DNA from: DASQGA01 sp035535315
GTDB lineage: Bacteria; Actinomycetota; Thermoleophilia; Gaiellales; Gaiellaceae
Length of the DNA stretch: 35,403 bases
Direction: 5' to 3'
Assembly: GCA_035535315.1 (NCBI GenBank)
Contig: DATLQD010000037.1
Span: forward strand, 1-35,403
The notes under the pieces were generated by a model, which saw only the letters and a program-made list of their open reading frames with translations, was not told the DNA's origin and searched no databases. Every line of letters begins with the position of its first letter. Positions within the stretch are counted from its first letter, which is position 1. This document shows positions 21,756 to 30,086 of the stretch, one piece after another. The translations under genes and the position numbers were made by a program.

Positions 21756-22890
21756 GGAGCCCCCGCGCGACGATGACGCGCTGGATCTCGCTCGTGCCTT
21801 CCCAGATCCGGTCGACGCGAAGCTCGCGGAAGTGGCGCTCGGCCGGGTACTCAGTCATGTAGCCCCGTCCGCCGAAGATCTGGACCGCGCGGTCGGCCAC
21901 CCGGCCGGCCATCTCGGAGGCGAAGAGCTTGGCCATCGCGACCTTCCCGTGAACGATCTTCGGATCAGGCTCCGAATCGAAGGCGTGGGCGGCGTGGTAG
22001 GTGAGAAGCCGCGCAGCCAGGAGCTCCGTCAGCGAGTCCGCGAGCATGAACTGGATCGCCTGGAGGTCGGCGATCGGGCCACCGAAAGCTCGGCGCTCCT
22101 GCGACCAGGCTGTGGACTCGTCGATCAGGCGCTGCACGGCGCCGCAGCAACGGGCAGCGATCATGAGCCGCTCGACGACGAACCACTTTTTCGCGCCCTC
22201 GTTGCCACCGCTCGGCACACGGTTCGCATCCGGCACGCGGCAGTCGCGGAAGCCGAGCTCGAGGTGCTTGTAGAGGTAGGGGTCGTGCATGAACCTGGGC
22301 GTTCGCAGGACCTCGCAGCCGGGCGTGTCCCGGTCGACGAAAAAAAGCGTCTGCTCTCCGTCGGCGACCGCGAGGACGATGTAGAAGTCCGCCTTCTCGC
22401 CGCCGGTGACGAACCACTTTTCGCCGTTCAGCACCCATTCGTCGCCGTCCCGAACGGCCGTCGCCTCGATCGCGGAGACGTCCGACCCCGCGCCCGGCTC
22501 CGTCACAGCCCAGGCCTCCTGCCGATCGTGCCGGAAGACGGGAAGGACGTAGCGCTCGAGCTGTCCGGGGCTCACGATCTCGAGAAGCTCGACGGGTCCA
22601 CGCTCGGCGACGATGAAGCCGAGACCGTTGGTCGCCTTCCCGGCCTCCTCCTCGAGCGCCGTCTGAGCCAGCATCGAGCACCCGCCGCCGCCATGTTCCG
22701 GGGGCACGTTCAGGTTGTCGAACCCGGCCTCCCGGGCCTTTTTCTTCAGCGCGGCGATCGCGGCCTGGTCGAAGTCGCCTTGCTCGGCGACGCGCGCCTC
22801 GACCGGGTAGATCTCCTCTTCCACGAACCGGGCGGCGCGCGCCTTCAGCTCGCAGATGTCGCCTGGCAACTCCGGAACAGTCGGGATCAA
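21724..22890 (-). CDS. Acyl-CoA dehydrogenase
   Basis: A 388-residue FAD-dependent acyl-CoA dehydrogenase. The N-terminal region has FDNLNVPPEHGGGGCSML. The beta domain has AWAVTEPGAGSDVSAIEATA and NGEKWFVTGGEKADFYIVLA. The C-terminal domain has STAWSQERRAFGGPIADLQAIQFMLAD, VQIFGGRGYMTEYPAERHFRELRVDRIWEGTSEIQRVIVARGLL, with E364 as the likely base. The start is TTG 22890, preceded by GAGGAGAG and overlapping the M20 hydrolase stop in a TTGA unit. It is the last gene of the thioesterase, flavoprotein, hydrolase, dehydrogenase operon. It differs clearly in sequence from the other dehydrogenase at 14609, so the two are likely to use different acyl-CoAs. Confidence 0.92.
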   Translation of the reverse strand: MIPTVPELPGDICELKARAARFVEEEIYPVEARVAEQGDFDQAAIAALKKKAREAGFDNLNVPPEHGGGGCSMLAQTALEEEAGKATNGLGFIVAERGPVELLEIVSPGQLERYVLPVFRHDRQEAWAVTEPGAGSDVSAIEATAVRDGDEWVLNGEKWFVTGGEKADFYIVLAVADGEQTLFFVDRDTPGCEVLRTPRFMHDPYLYKHLELGFRDCRVPDANRVPSGGNEGAKKWFVVERLMIAARCCGAVQRLIDESTAWSQERRAFGGPIADLQAIQFMLADSLTELLAARLLTYHAAHAFDSEPDPKIVHGKVAMAKLFASEMAGRVADRAVQIFGGRGYMTEYPAERHFRELRVDRIWEGTSEIQRVIVARGLLKRGRAAYDR

Positions 22891-24200
22891 CGGCTCTCCT
22901 CGCAGAATCTCATCGTCGCGACTGCCACGGTCTGCGCACAGGCTACGAGGTCGTCGATCGGGACGTGCTCGTCGATCGCGTGCGCCGTCTCGAAGCCGCC
23001 GGTACCGAAGCCGACCGAAGGCGTGTCTCCGTAGACGGTGTACGTGGCCCCGTCGTACCAGGAGTCCAGCCCGGCGAGGGAGCCCTGGCGACCCACCGCG
23101 TCGCGAGCGCCCGAGAGGACGGAGACGATCGGGCTGTCCTTGGGGATCTCCATCGCCATGACGCCGGTCGACCAGCGGAACGAGGGCGGATTCTCCGCCA
23201 GCCAGTCGTCCTGGGCGGTCGCACCGAGGATCCACTCGGTGACCTCCTTCTCCACCCCGGAGCCCCAGCCGCCCTCGTCGCCCTGGACCGGCAGGTAGAG
23301 CGCCCCGCAGGTGAGGCGAAACGACGCTGGATACGTCACCGCCCACTCCCCCGCGGTCGCAATCGTCGGGACGACGTCGGGAGGCGAGAGGTACGGATGG
23401 GTGAAGTCGTCGCGATCGCGCCAGCGCGCGCGAAGCTTCTGGATCGCCTCCACGACCAGCATCCCCTTCTCGATCGCGTTCACCGCCCCGCCCTCGCGCC
23501 AGTGTCGCTGCGCGACCTCCGCGTGGCCCGGCCGCCCGGGAACTTCGATGTCTGCATAGGAGGAGCCACGGCAGGCGACCCAGACGTCGAACCCGGTGGG
23601 CTCGGTGACGATGCCCGCGTCGGCGCGCACTCCGTGGGCGACTGAAGCGGCCCCGCCCGCGCCCGATGACTCCTCGTCCGTGATCGTGTTGACGACGAGG
23701 TCGCCTGCGAGGGCAATCCCCTCCGCCGCCAGCGTCTCGGCCGCGACCACAATGGACGCGAGACCGCCTTTCATGTCCGAGGCGCCCCGGCCGAAGAGCA
23801 TCCCGTCCCGCACCTCGGCCCGTAAGGGGTCGCTTTTCCAGCGGTCCCGGGGCTCGGCGGAGACGGCGTCGATGTGTCCGTTCAGGAGCAGGCTCCCGCC
23901 CTCTCCGGCTCCCTTGAACCGGGCGACGAGCTGGGGCCGGCCCTCGAAGCCGAGGCCGTCAGGAAGAAGAGGGTGGCCCGCGAGGTCTGCGGGATCGGGC
24001 TCCCAGATCTCCACTTCCGCTCCTGCGGACCGAAGCCGGGCACCGAGGTGCTCCTGGAGGGCAACCTCCTGGCGCGGAGGGTCCTCCACCTTGCGTGCGG
24101 TGGTGTCGAAGCCGATCAGCTCCGTGGTGAGCGCGACGAGATCGTCGCGACGGCTTGCGATCACATCGACGATTCCCTGTTCTCGATCGTTCAGGGCCAC
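22887..24200 (-). CDS. M20 family metal-dependent deacylase/peptidase (ArgE/DapE type)
   Basis: A 437-residue two-zinc hydrolase. The metal site is formed by NGHIDAV, the bridging Asp in GRGASDMKGG, DEESSG (catalytic Glu and ligand), VTEPT, and a late His in TAHAIDEHVP. A dimerisation domain sits in the middle (GRPGHAEVAQRHWREGGAVNAIEK). This is the ArgE/DapE/ACY1 arrangement, cleaving an amide such as an N-acyl amino acid or a carbamoylated compound in the cytosol. In this operon (thioesterase, amine-dehydrogenase-like flavoprotein, acyl-CoA dehydrogenase) it probably releases an intermediate of the pathway. GTG 24200 lies 8 bases after a TAAGAT box that itself overlaps the flavoprotein stop. 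The stop overlaps the next gene by 4 bases. Confidence 0.9.
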   Translation of the reverse strand: MALNDREQGIVDVIASRRDDLVALTTELIGFDTTARKVEDPPRQEVALQEHLGARLRSAGAEVEIWEPDPADLAGHPLLPDGLGFEGRPQLVARFKGAGEGGSLLLNGHIDAVSAEPRDRWKSDPLRAEVRDGMLFGRGASDMKGGLASIVVAAETLAAEGIALAGDLVVNTITDEESSGAGGAASVAHGVRADAGIVTEPTGFDVWVACRGSSYADIEVPGRPGHAEVAQRHWREGGAVNAIEKGMLVVEAIQKLRARWRDRDDFTHPYLSPPDVVPTIATAGEWAVTYPASFRLTCGALYLPVQGDEGGWGSGVEKEVTEWILGATAQDDWLAENPPSFRWSTGVMAMEIPKDSPIVSVLSGARDAVGRQGSLAGLDSWYDGATYTVYGDTPSVGFGTGGFETAHAIDEHVPIDDLVACAQTVAVATMRFCEESR

Positions 24201-24211
24201 GGCGTCCGATC

Positions 24212-26143
24212 TTAGGACGCGACCGCGCTGGCCGCGTCGGCACGCTCGACCGCGCGCCGGGCGGAAAGCGTTCCCTCGAGGATCGCCTCCTCTGCCGATC
24301 TCGGGGAGAGGACGTCACCCGCCTCCTCAACGTGAAGACCGCGTGCGGTCAGGGCCTCTGCGAGCCCGCTCGTGGGAACGCGACCGAGCGCGAGCACGAG
24401 GATGTCCGCCGGCAGCTCGCTCTCGAGCTCCCGGGCGAAGAGGTTTCGAAACTCGACCGCTCCGCGGCGGGCACCGGTCAGCTCCAGATGGGGCTCGAGC
24501 TGGACGCCCGCGCGGTAAAGTCGGGCTAGGTAGAGGTTCCGCTGGTACTGGTGCATCGAGTCGGCAACCGCGATCGAAGCAACGGCGAGCGTGACTTCGT
24601 TTCCGGCGCGATCGAGGAGCTCGGCGCAATCGATCCCGGCGGGGTCGCCTCCCCAGTCGGCGATCACGACACGCCGACCCTGCGGCACCGGCCCGAGCAG
24701 CACGTCCCAGGCCTGGAGGACCTCCATATCACCCAGCTCGAGGGGTGGGTCGTAGGGGTGGGCCCCGGTCGCGACGACGACGGCGTCAGGGTTGAGCGCA
24801 CCAACCGAGTCCGCGTCGGCCTCCTCGTCGAGCCGCAAGTCGACCCCTGCCCGCTCGAGCAGGCCGTCGTAATTCCTCCGAAGCGCCCAGGCAAGCTCAG
24901 CGTGTCCGGGGGCCGAGCCCGCGAGCGCGATCTGGCCACCGATCTTGTGCCGCCGCTCGAGCAGCACCACGTCATGTCCCGCCGCGCCTGCCTCCACGGC
25001 GGCCGCGAGCCCGGCGGGTCCCGCCCCGACAACGACGATCCGTCGCGGCTCGGCGGCCGGCTCGGGTCGGGAAAGGCTCAACTCCCGCCCGGTGCGGGGG
25101 TTCTGAGTGCACGCAATCGGGGTGGCCGCGTGGTAGTGGGCGATGCAAGCGTTGCAGGCCAGACAGCGCATGACCTCGTCGGTCCGGCCCTCCCGTGCCT
25201 TTCGGGGCATGTCCGGGTCTGTGATCAGCGCCCGGTTCATCCCCACCGCGTCTGTTCGGCCCTCCTCGATCAACCGATCGGCTTCGACCGGGTCGACGAT
25301 CCGCGACGCCGCGACCACCGGCACTCCGATCCGGAAAGGCTCGGTCCATTCGGCGATCGCGTTCTCGACCGTTGGCGGCGGGGGGACGATGCCGACCGAG
25401 CCTCGGTACGTGGAGGAATCGCCGAGGGCGACATGGACAAAGTCGACGCGTCCCTTCAGCTCTCCGACGACGGCCCGCGCGGCTTCCGAATCGCCCGAGA
25501 GGCGGACGCCGACGGCGATCTTCCCCGCCGTCTCGCGTACGGCCTGGAGGACGGCGACGAGAAGAGCGGCGGGCTCGGCCCAAGCGTCCGTCCGGCGATT
25601 CAGCTCCGGGGTGAAGAACTGGGCCAGCAGATAGCCGTGGGCCGCGGAGATCTCGACCCCGTCCAGGCCTGCTTCCGAAGCAAGGCCCGCGGCCCGGGCG
25701 TAGCCGGCGACGATCGACTCGATCTCCTCCTCGCGAAGGGCACGCGGCTCGATCTTGAAGCGCTGGCTCGGGATCGCCGAGGACGAGACCGCCGGAGGGC
25801 GCGGCGCGCTCGCGATCTGTTCCCGCCCCCCGTGGAAGAGCTGGACGAAGAGCCGAGTCTCGTACGGACGCATGGCCTCCACGAGACGCTCGTAGGCCGG
25901 ACGGATCTCGTCCCGGTAGCCGGCGAGGGTGTGGGAGGTCAGAAGCCCGAGCGGGTGGACGGCGGTGGCCTCGAGAACAATGAGCCCCGTGCCACCATGC
26001 GCCCTCGCCCGATGGTAGGCGACGAAGTCGTCCGTGGGCAGGTGCTCGTGGACGAGGGTCGTCTGATGCGCGGTCGAGACGATGCGGTTCGCCAGCTCGA
26101 CTGGGCCGATCGTGAGCGGAGCGAAGAGGCGCTCGAGGCTCAC
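24212..26143 (-). CDS. Old yellow enzyme-type iron-sulfur flavoprotein (dienoyl-CoA reductase/trimethylamine dehydrogenase-like)
   Basis: A 643-residue fusion. Residues 1-320 form an FMN TIM barrel (LFAPLTIGPVELANRIVSTAH, QLFHGGRE, ISAAHGYLLAQFFTPELNRRTD). A [4Fe-4S] site follows with C327, C330, C333 and C345 (CLACNAC, then TPIACTQNP). The C-terminal part is a FAD/NAD domain with VVVGAGPAGLAAAVEAGAAGHDVVLLE and a later Rossmann loop. The C-x2-C-x2-C-x11-C spacing is nearer to trimethylamine or histamine dehydrogenase than to E. coli FadH (C-x2-C-x3-C). It may oxidise an amine or reduce a conjugated C=C bond. GTG 26143 overlaps the thioesterase stop (GTGA). The M20 hydrolase gene follows 11 bases downstream. 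Confidence 0.9.
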   Translation of the reverse strand: MSLERLFAPLTIGPVELANRIVSTAHQTTLVHEHLPTDDFVAYHRARAHGGTGLIVLEATAVHPLGLLTSHTLAGYRDEIRPAYERLVEAMRPYETRLFVQLFHGGREQIASAPRPPAVSSSAIPSQRFKIEPRALREEEIESIVAGYARAAGLASEAGLDGVEISAAHGYLLAQFFTPELNRRTDAWAEPAALLVAVLQAVRETAGKIAVGVRLSGDSEAARAVVGELKGRVDFVHVALGDSSTYRGSVGIVPPPPTVENAIAEWTEPFRIGVPVVAASRIVDPVEADRLIEEGRTDAVGMNRALITDPDMPRKAREGRTDEVMRCLACNACIAHYHAATPIACTQNPRTGRELSLSRPEPAAEPRRIVVVGAGPAGLAAAVEAGAAGHDVVLLERRHKIGGQIALAGSAPGHAELAWALRRNYDGLLERAGVDLRLDEEADADSVGALNPDAVVVATGAHPYDPPLELGDMEVLQAWDVLLGPVPQGRRVVIADWGGDPAGIDCAELLDRAGNEVTLAVASIAVADSMHQYQRNLYLARLYRAGVQLEPHLELTGARRGAVEFRNLFARELESELPADILVLALGRVPTSGLAEALTARGLHVEEAGDVLSPRSAEEAILEGTLSARRAVERADAASAVAS

Positions 26144-26541
26144 GGCGCGCCTCCGGCTTCACGCTCAAAAGCCGTGCGCTCGAGCGGCGTCAGCGGGCGC
26201 GAAGCGCCGGAGTCCGGGTTCCGCGCTACCAGCACAGCCTCCGCCTCGGCCGCGAGCGTGCCGTCGCCGGTGACGAGGCGCTCACGCGTCCGGACCGACG
26301 ATGTCCCGATCGACTGGAGCTCGCAGCGTGCAATCACGTAGCCGTCATCCTGCTTCAGCTCGCGTCGGAAGTCGATGGCGACCCTGGCGACGACGTAGCC
26401 CCAGAGATCGCCTTCTTCGCCGAGCGTGCGCGCGAGCCACGCATCGCGCACCTCCTCGAGGAAGGTCAGGTAGACGGCATTGTTGACGTGGCCGTACGCG
26501 TCCTGATCACGCCAACGGATCTCGATTCGCTTCTCATGCAT
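26140..26541 (-). CDS. 4-hydroxybenzoyl-CoA-type acyl-CoA thioesterase
   Basis: A 133-residue single hot-dog domain. The opening RWRDQDAYGHVNNAVYLTFLEEVRDAWL is the 4HBT/YbgC signature, with D14 in the place of the catalytic Asp. Strands FRRELKQDDGYVIARCELQSIGTSSVRTRERLV follow. It would hydrolyse an acyl-CoA to release the acid and CoA. ATG 26541 is chosen because it sits just before the conserved domain; the longer frame to 26667 overlaps the divergent dehydrogenase gene. It is the first gene of the minus-strand operon, its stop overlapping the flavoprotein start. Only 25 bases separate it from the divergent D-2-hydroxyacid dehydrogenase. Confidence 0.87.
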   Translation of the reverse strand: MHEKRIEIRWRDQDAYGHVNNAVYLTFLEEVRDAWLARTLGEEGDLWGYVVARVAIDFRRELKQDDGYVIARCELQSIGTSSVRTRERLVTGDGTLAAEAEAVLVARNPDSGASRPLTPLERTAFEREAGGAP

Positions 26542-26566
26542 GGGGGTTGCCGGGGAGGTCGGCGGG

Positions 26567-27517
26567 ATGATAAGCCCCTCCCCCGTGCCAGGACGCGTCC
26601 TCGTCTGCGACCCGAGCTTCCCGCTCGACACCCTCCGGGAGATTCTCTCGCCGGCCGATGTTCGCATCGAGAAGGCGGAAGCGCCCTGGGACGGCGATGA
26701 CGTCGTCGGCCTCCTGGTCGGCCCCGACTATCCCGTCGACCGAGAGGATGTCGAGCGCCTGCCCGCGCTGCGCATCGTTGCGACCTGCAGTGTCGGCTAT
26801 GACCACGTCGACCTCGACGCGGCTGCGGCGCGCGGGGTCACGGTCGCGAACGTGCCCGACTACTGCGTCGAGGAGATGGCCGAGTCCACCGTTGCGATGC
26901 TCCTCTCTCTTCTTCGCGGCATTGTCGTTCTCGACCGCAACGTCTGGAGTGGCGACTGGGACTACCAGGCCGCAGGAGTCCTGAGCCGGGTCAGCGGCTC
27001 CCGCGTCGGCGTCATCGGGGTTGGGAGGATCGGGCGCGCCGTCACCGAGCGCGCCCTCGCGCTCGGCATGGAGGTCTGGGCGAGCGACCCGGTCGTCGGA
27101 GCTGACGCGATCGGGGAGACCGGCGCGCGGGCTGCCGAGCTGGACGAGCTGCTGGCGGCGTGCGGCGCGGTGACCCTCCATGTTCCGCTCACGCCCTCGA
27201 CGCGGCACCTACTCGGGAGGCGAGAGCTCGAGCTCATGCCGGCAGGCGCGTTTCTCGTCAATACGGCCCGCGCCGACCTCGTCGACATGGGCGCACTCGC
27301 GGAAGCCCTTCGCTCCGGGCGGCTCGGCGGTGCGGCCTTCGACGTCCTGCCCGAGGAGCCGCCCGCAAGCCTCCCCGACGCGCCTCGGCTTATCCTCACC
27401 CCGCACGCCGCCTGGTACAGCGAGAAGACCGAGCGCGAGGTCTACCGGCGTCCCGCGCTCGCTGTCCTGGACGTTCTCGAAGGGCGGCAGCCGAGCGACG
27501 CGGTGGTGATGCCGTGA
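26567..27517 (+). CDS. D-2-hydroxyacid dehydrogenase (NAD-dependent, CtBP-like)
   Basis: A 316-residue 2-hydroxyacid dehydrogenase. The outer domain has ATCSVGYDHVDLDAAAARGVTVANVPDYCVEEMAE. The NAD loop is GVGRIG (151-156). The catalytic set is R235 in NTARADLVD, E264 in LPEEPP and H280 in LTPHAAWYSEK; the last form is typical of the C-terminal-binding-protein-like subgroup. It interconverts a 2-keto acid and a D-2-hydroxy acid. The ATG at 26567 has GGAGG nine bases before; the longer frame from 26540 overlaps the divergent thioesterase. Its stop overlaps the next SDR start in a GTGA unit, so the two enzymes are co-translated. Confidence 0.92.
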   Translation: MISPSPVPGRVLVCDPSFPLDTLREILSPADVRIEKAEAPWDGDDVVGLLVGPDYPVDREDVERLPALRIVATCSVGYDHVDLDAAAARGVTVANVPDYCVEEMAESTVAMLLSLLRGIVVLDRNVWSGDWDYQAAGVLSRVSGSRVGVIGVGRIGRAVTERALALGMEVWASDPVVGADAIGETGARAAELDELLAACGAVTLHVPLTPSTRHLLGRRELELMPAGAFLVNTARADLVDMGALAEALRSGRLGGAAFDVLPEEPPASLPDAPRLILTPHAAWYSEKTEREVYRRPALAVLDVLEGRQPSDAVVMP

Positions 27518-28305
27518 CTTCGGTCCTCAATCAAGAGGCGAATGCGGGTAGCGTCGCCCTCGTCACGGGCGGCGGCACCGGGATCGGCCGCGCTACCGCG
27601 CTCGAGCTGGCACGCACAGGCGCGCTCGTCGCGATCTGCGGGCGCCGGCCCGAGCCGCTCACCGCAGTGGCGAAGGAGGTCGAGGCGCTCGGGGGGGAAT
27701 GCCTCGCGCTCCCGACGGACGTCCGTGAGCAGGATCAGGTCGAGGCGCTCATCGAACAGACGCTCGAGCGCTTCGGGAAGATCGACGTCCTCGTCAACAA
27801 CGCCGGCGGCCAGTTCATCGCGCCGGCGGAGGAGATCTCTGCCGGCGGCTGGCGGGCCGTTCACCGGCTTGCAGTGGACGCCGCCTGGAATGTGACTCGT
27901 GAGGTAGCGACCCGCTCGATGATCCCCAAGCGACGTGGGGTCGTCGTCTTCGTGGGCTTCAGTCCTCGCCGCGGGGTGCCGGGCATGGCTCACGCTGCCG
28001 CAGCCCGGGCCGCGGTCGAGAACCTGGCCAGCGGCCTGGCCTCGGAATGGAGCCGCTACGGGATCCGCGCCGTGTGCGTCTCGCCCGGAACGATCATGAG
28101 CGAGGGCCTCGAGGGGTACGGCACCGAGCGCATCGCCGGCTGGGAGGAGGGAATTCCTCTTGGCCGCCTCGGGCGCCCGGACGAAGTCGCATCCGTTATC
28201 GCGTTCCTTGCTTCCGAGGGCGGCTCGTACGTGACAGGCACGACGGTGGTGGTGGACGGTGGCACGGACGCCTGGGGGCATGGGTTTCCGCCACCACGCT
28301 CGTGA
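27514..28305 (+). CDS. SDR family oxidoreductase, trans-2-enoyl-CoA reductase (PECR)-like
   Basis: A 263-residue short-chain reductase with TGGGTGIG (18-25), CGRRPEPL for NADPH preference and NNAGGQF (95-101). The classical Tyr and Lys are missing: the region reads GVPGMAHAAAARAAVENL, with Arg165 where Lys is usual. The same H-x-x-A-A-R-A pattern occurs in peroxisomal trans-2-enoyl-CoA reductase as I remember it, and SPGTIMSEGLEGYG and VTGTTVVVDGGTDAWG fit too. It therefore probably reduces an enoyl-CoA, or has another altered chemistry. It shares GRRPEPL and the PTDVR region with the SDR at 17826, so the two are paralogues of one subfamily. GTG 27514 overlaps the dehydrogenase stop. Confidence 0.87.
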   Translation: MTSVLNQEANAGSVALVTGGGTGIGRATALELARTGALVAICGRRPEPLTAVAKEVEALGGECLALPTDVREQDQVEALIEQTLERFGKIDVLVNNAGGQFIAPAEEISAGGWRAVHRLAVDAAWNVTREVATRSMIPKRRGVVVFVGFSPRRGVPGMAHAAAARAAVENLASGLASEWSRYGIRAVCVSPGTIMSEGLEGYGTERIAGWEEGIPLGRLGRPDEVASVIAFLASEGGSYVTGTTVVVDGGTDAWGHGFPPPRS

Positions 28306-28319
28306 GTAGGCTTATGCCC

Positions 28320-29087
28320 ATGCCGACCGTATCGAGGCTCTCGACCACTCCCGTCAAGGGCTCCGCGCTCCACCACCCGGAGGAGATCCGGCTCGAGCGC
28401 TACGGGGTGCCCGGAAACCGGGAGTTCTTCCTCGTCGACTCCACGGGCCGCCTGTTCGGATGCACGAGGCACGGACCCCTTGTCCAGGTGCGAAGCGAGT
28501 ACCAGGCCGACCCGGAGCGCCTGGCGCTCCACTTTCCGGACGGGAGTGTCGTCGAAGACACAGTCGCGCTCGGCGATGAGAGGCTGCGGGTGGACTTCTG
28601 GGGCCGGCCGGTGGATGCCCAGCTCGTCGTCGGGCCATTCGCCCAGGCCTACACCGACTACATCGGAAAGCCCGTGCGGCTCGTCCGGACGTCCGACCGG
28701 GGCGGCGCGTTCGACGTGCGCGTAGTGACGCTTCTCTCGGAGGCTTCCGTCGAGGAGCTCGGACGTCAGGCGGGCACCAACGGTGACGTGGACGGACGCC
28801 GGTTTCGGATGCTCTTGACCCTCGAAGGCTGCGAGCCACACGAGGAGGACACGTGGGAAGGGCGCCGATTTCGCGTCGGCTCGGCCGTGATCCGGGTCGG
28901 CGGCCCGGTCCCCCGCTGCGTAGTCACCACCCGGGACCCTGACTTGGGCTTCCGGGACTTCGACTCGCTGAGGGAGATCAAGGCCTACCGAGGTCTGCGT
29001 GACGGCAAGGAGATCGACTTCGGTGTCTATGCGGACGTCGAGGAGCCTGGAGTCGTGCGCGTCGGCGACACGCTCGAAGACGCTTAG
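28320..29087 (+). CDS. MOSC domain protein (MOSC N-terminal barrel plus MOSC)
   Basis: About 255 residues. The first 90 form the MOSC N-terminal beta-barrel: VSRLSTTPVKGSALHHPEEIRLERYGVPGNREFFLVD. The MOSC domain follows, ending with GRRFRVGSAVIRVGGPVPRCVVTTRDPD, where C200 is the conserved cysteine that binds molybdenum cofactor or accepts sulfur. Relatives include mARC and YcbX, which reduce N-hydroxylated compounds, and the C-terminal domain of cofactor sulfurases. No redox partner is fused. ATG 28320 lies seven bases after TAGGCT, a leaderless pattern; ATG 28314, two codons upstream, is the alternative. It begins 14 bases after the SDR stop. Confidence 0.88.
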   Translation: MPTVSRLSTTPVKGSALHHPEEIRLERYGVPGNREFFLVDSTGRLFGCTRHGPLVQVRSEYQADPERLALHFPDGSVVEDTVALGDERLRVDFWGRPVDAQLVVGPFAQAYTDYIGKPVRLVRTSDRGGAFDVRVVTLLSEASVEELGRQAGTNGDVDGRRFRMLLTLEGCEPHEEDTWEGRRFRVGSAVIRVGGPVPRCVVTTRDPDLGFRDFDSLREIKAYRGLRDGKEIDFGVYADVEEPGVVRVGDTLEDA

Positions 29088-29102
29088 CACGGGCCGGGGC
29101 TG

Positions 29103-29867
29103 CTACTCGGAGTTCCTTAGAGCCCAGCGCTCGCCGGCGGCTCGGGCCTCGTCGGTGTGCGCGAGCGCGGCGTAGGCGATGCGCTCGAGGAGAACGGATG
29201 TCTCACGCGACGACTCGACCATCAGGTCGGCTGTGGCCTTGATCGCGATCACCGCCGGCTCGGGAAGCTCAGCAATGCGCGCTCCGAGCTCCAGCGCCCT
29301 ATCGACTGCGTTGCCCGCGGCCACCACCTCCGTCACGACGTTGTAGGCCAACGCCTCGGAGGCGGAGAAGCGCGGCCTGATTAGCATGAGCTCCTTGGCC
29401 CGCGCTGCCCCGACCAGGCGGACCAGCCGGTGGGCTCCTCCGGAGCTCGGAAGGATCCCGAGCTCGACCTCGGGCAAGCCGAAGATTGCGCTCTCGTCCG
29501 CAATCCGAAAATCCGTCGCGAGCGCGAGCTCGAGGCCGCCACCAAGGCAGTAGCCGTGAATGGCGCTGATCGAAGGCTGGGGCAGGCGGGCGATGCGCTC
29601 GTAGACGGCACCGGATCCCCGGTAGTAGGCCTCGATGCCAGCGAGGCTCTCGTCGCGAGGCTCCGAGAGGTCGGCACCGGCCGAGAACGAGCGACCGGCT
29701 CCAGCGAAGACGATGCAGCGGCTCCCGGCGACCTGAGGCGAGTCGAGCGCTTGCCCGAGCTCGACCTCGACATCCGTCGAGATCGCGTTCAGCTTGTTGT
29801 CCCGCTCGAACGTGAGGACCGCGGTGGCTGCGACAAGGCGGACGTCGACAAGAGGCTTCTCATGCAT
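29103..29867 (-). CDS. Enoyl-CoA hydratase/isomerase family protein
   Basis: A 254-residue crotonase. The oxyanion-hole segments are FSAGADLSEP and GYCLGGGLELALATDFRIA. The catalytic-loop region reads IFGLPEVELGILPSSGGAHRLVRLVG, with a Glu in the LPE position of hydratases. The C-terminal helices (AIKATADLMVESSRETSVLLERIAYAALAHTDEA) are standard. It hydrates an enoyl-CoA or performs a related crotonase reaction, fitting the acyl-CoA dehydrogenases and reductases nearby. ATG 29867 is chosen because the conserved fold starts there (PLVDVRLVAATAVLTFERD); the frame runs further upstream without homology. The 219-base gap between it and the TetR gene holds no gene I can support and presumably its promoter. 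Confidence 0.9.
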   Translation of the reverse strand: MHEKPLVDVRLVAATAVLTFERDNKLNAISTDVEVELGQALDSPQVAGSRCIVFAGAGRSFSAGADLSEPRDESLAGIEAYYRGSGAVYERIARLPQPSISAIHGYCLGGGLELALATDFRIADESAIFGLPEVELGILPSSGGAHRLVRLVGAARAKELMLIRPRFSASEALAYNVVTEVVAAGNAVDRALELGARIAELPEPAVIAIKATADLMVESSRETSVLLERIAYAALAHTDEARAAGERWALRNSE

Positions 29868-30086
29868 GCGAACCGACCGGATTCTGCTACAGGCGCTCGC
29901 GGGTCGGCCGAAGCAGCATGCGTGGACGCTACGGCACCGACGGGTCTCCGGACAAGAGCGCAGCCGAAGTGCAGAGCACTGTTTCGGCACGATTTGCGCC
30001 ACACACACGCGAATTTCCACGGTACGCTCGCGCGTGAGCAGGGGGGCGGGTCGGGGCCCGAGCTACACGCGCGTCCACCTGGCGCG

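Noticed and set aside
24551..26341. 596-codon plus-strand frame opposite the flavoprotein
   Set aside because: It has no recognisable motif and mirrors the high-GC codon pattern of the minus-strand gene, which has complete FMN, Fe-S and FAD motifs.
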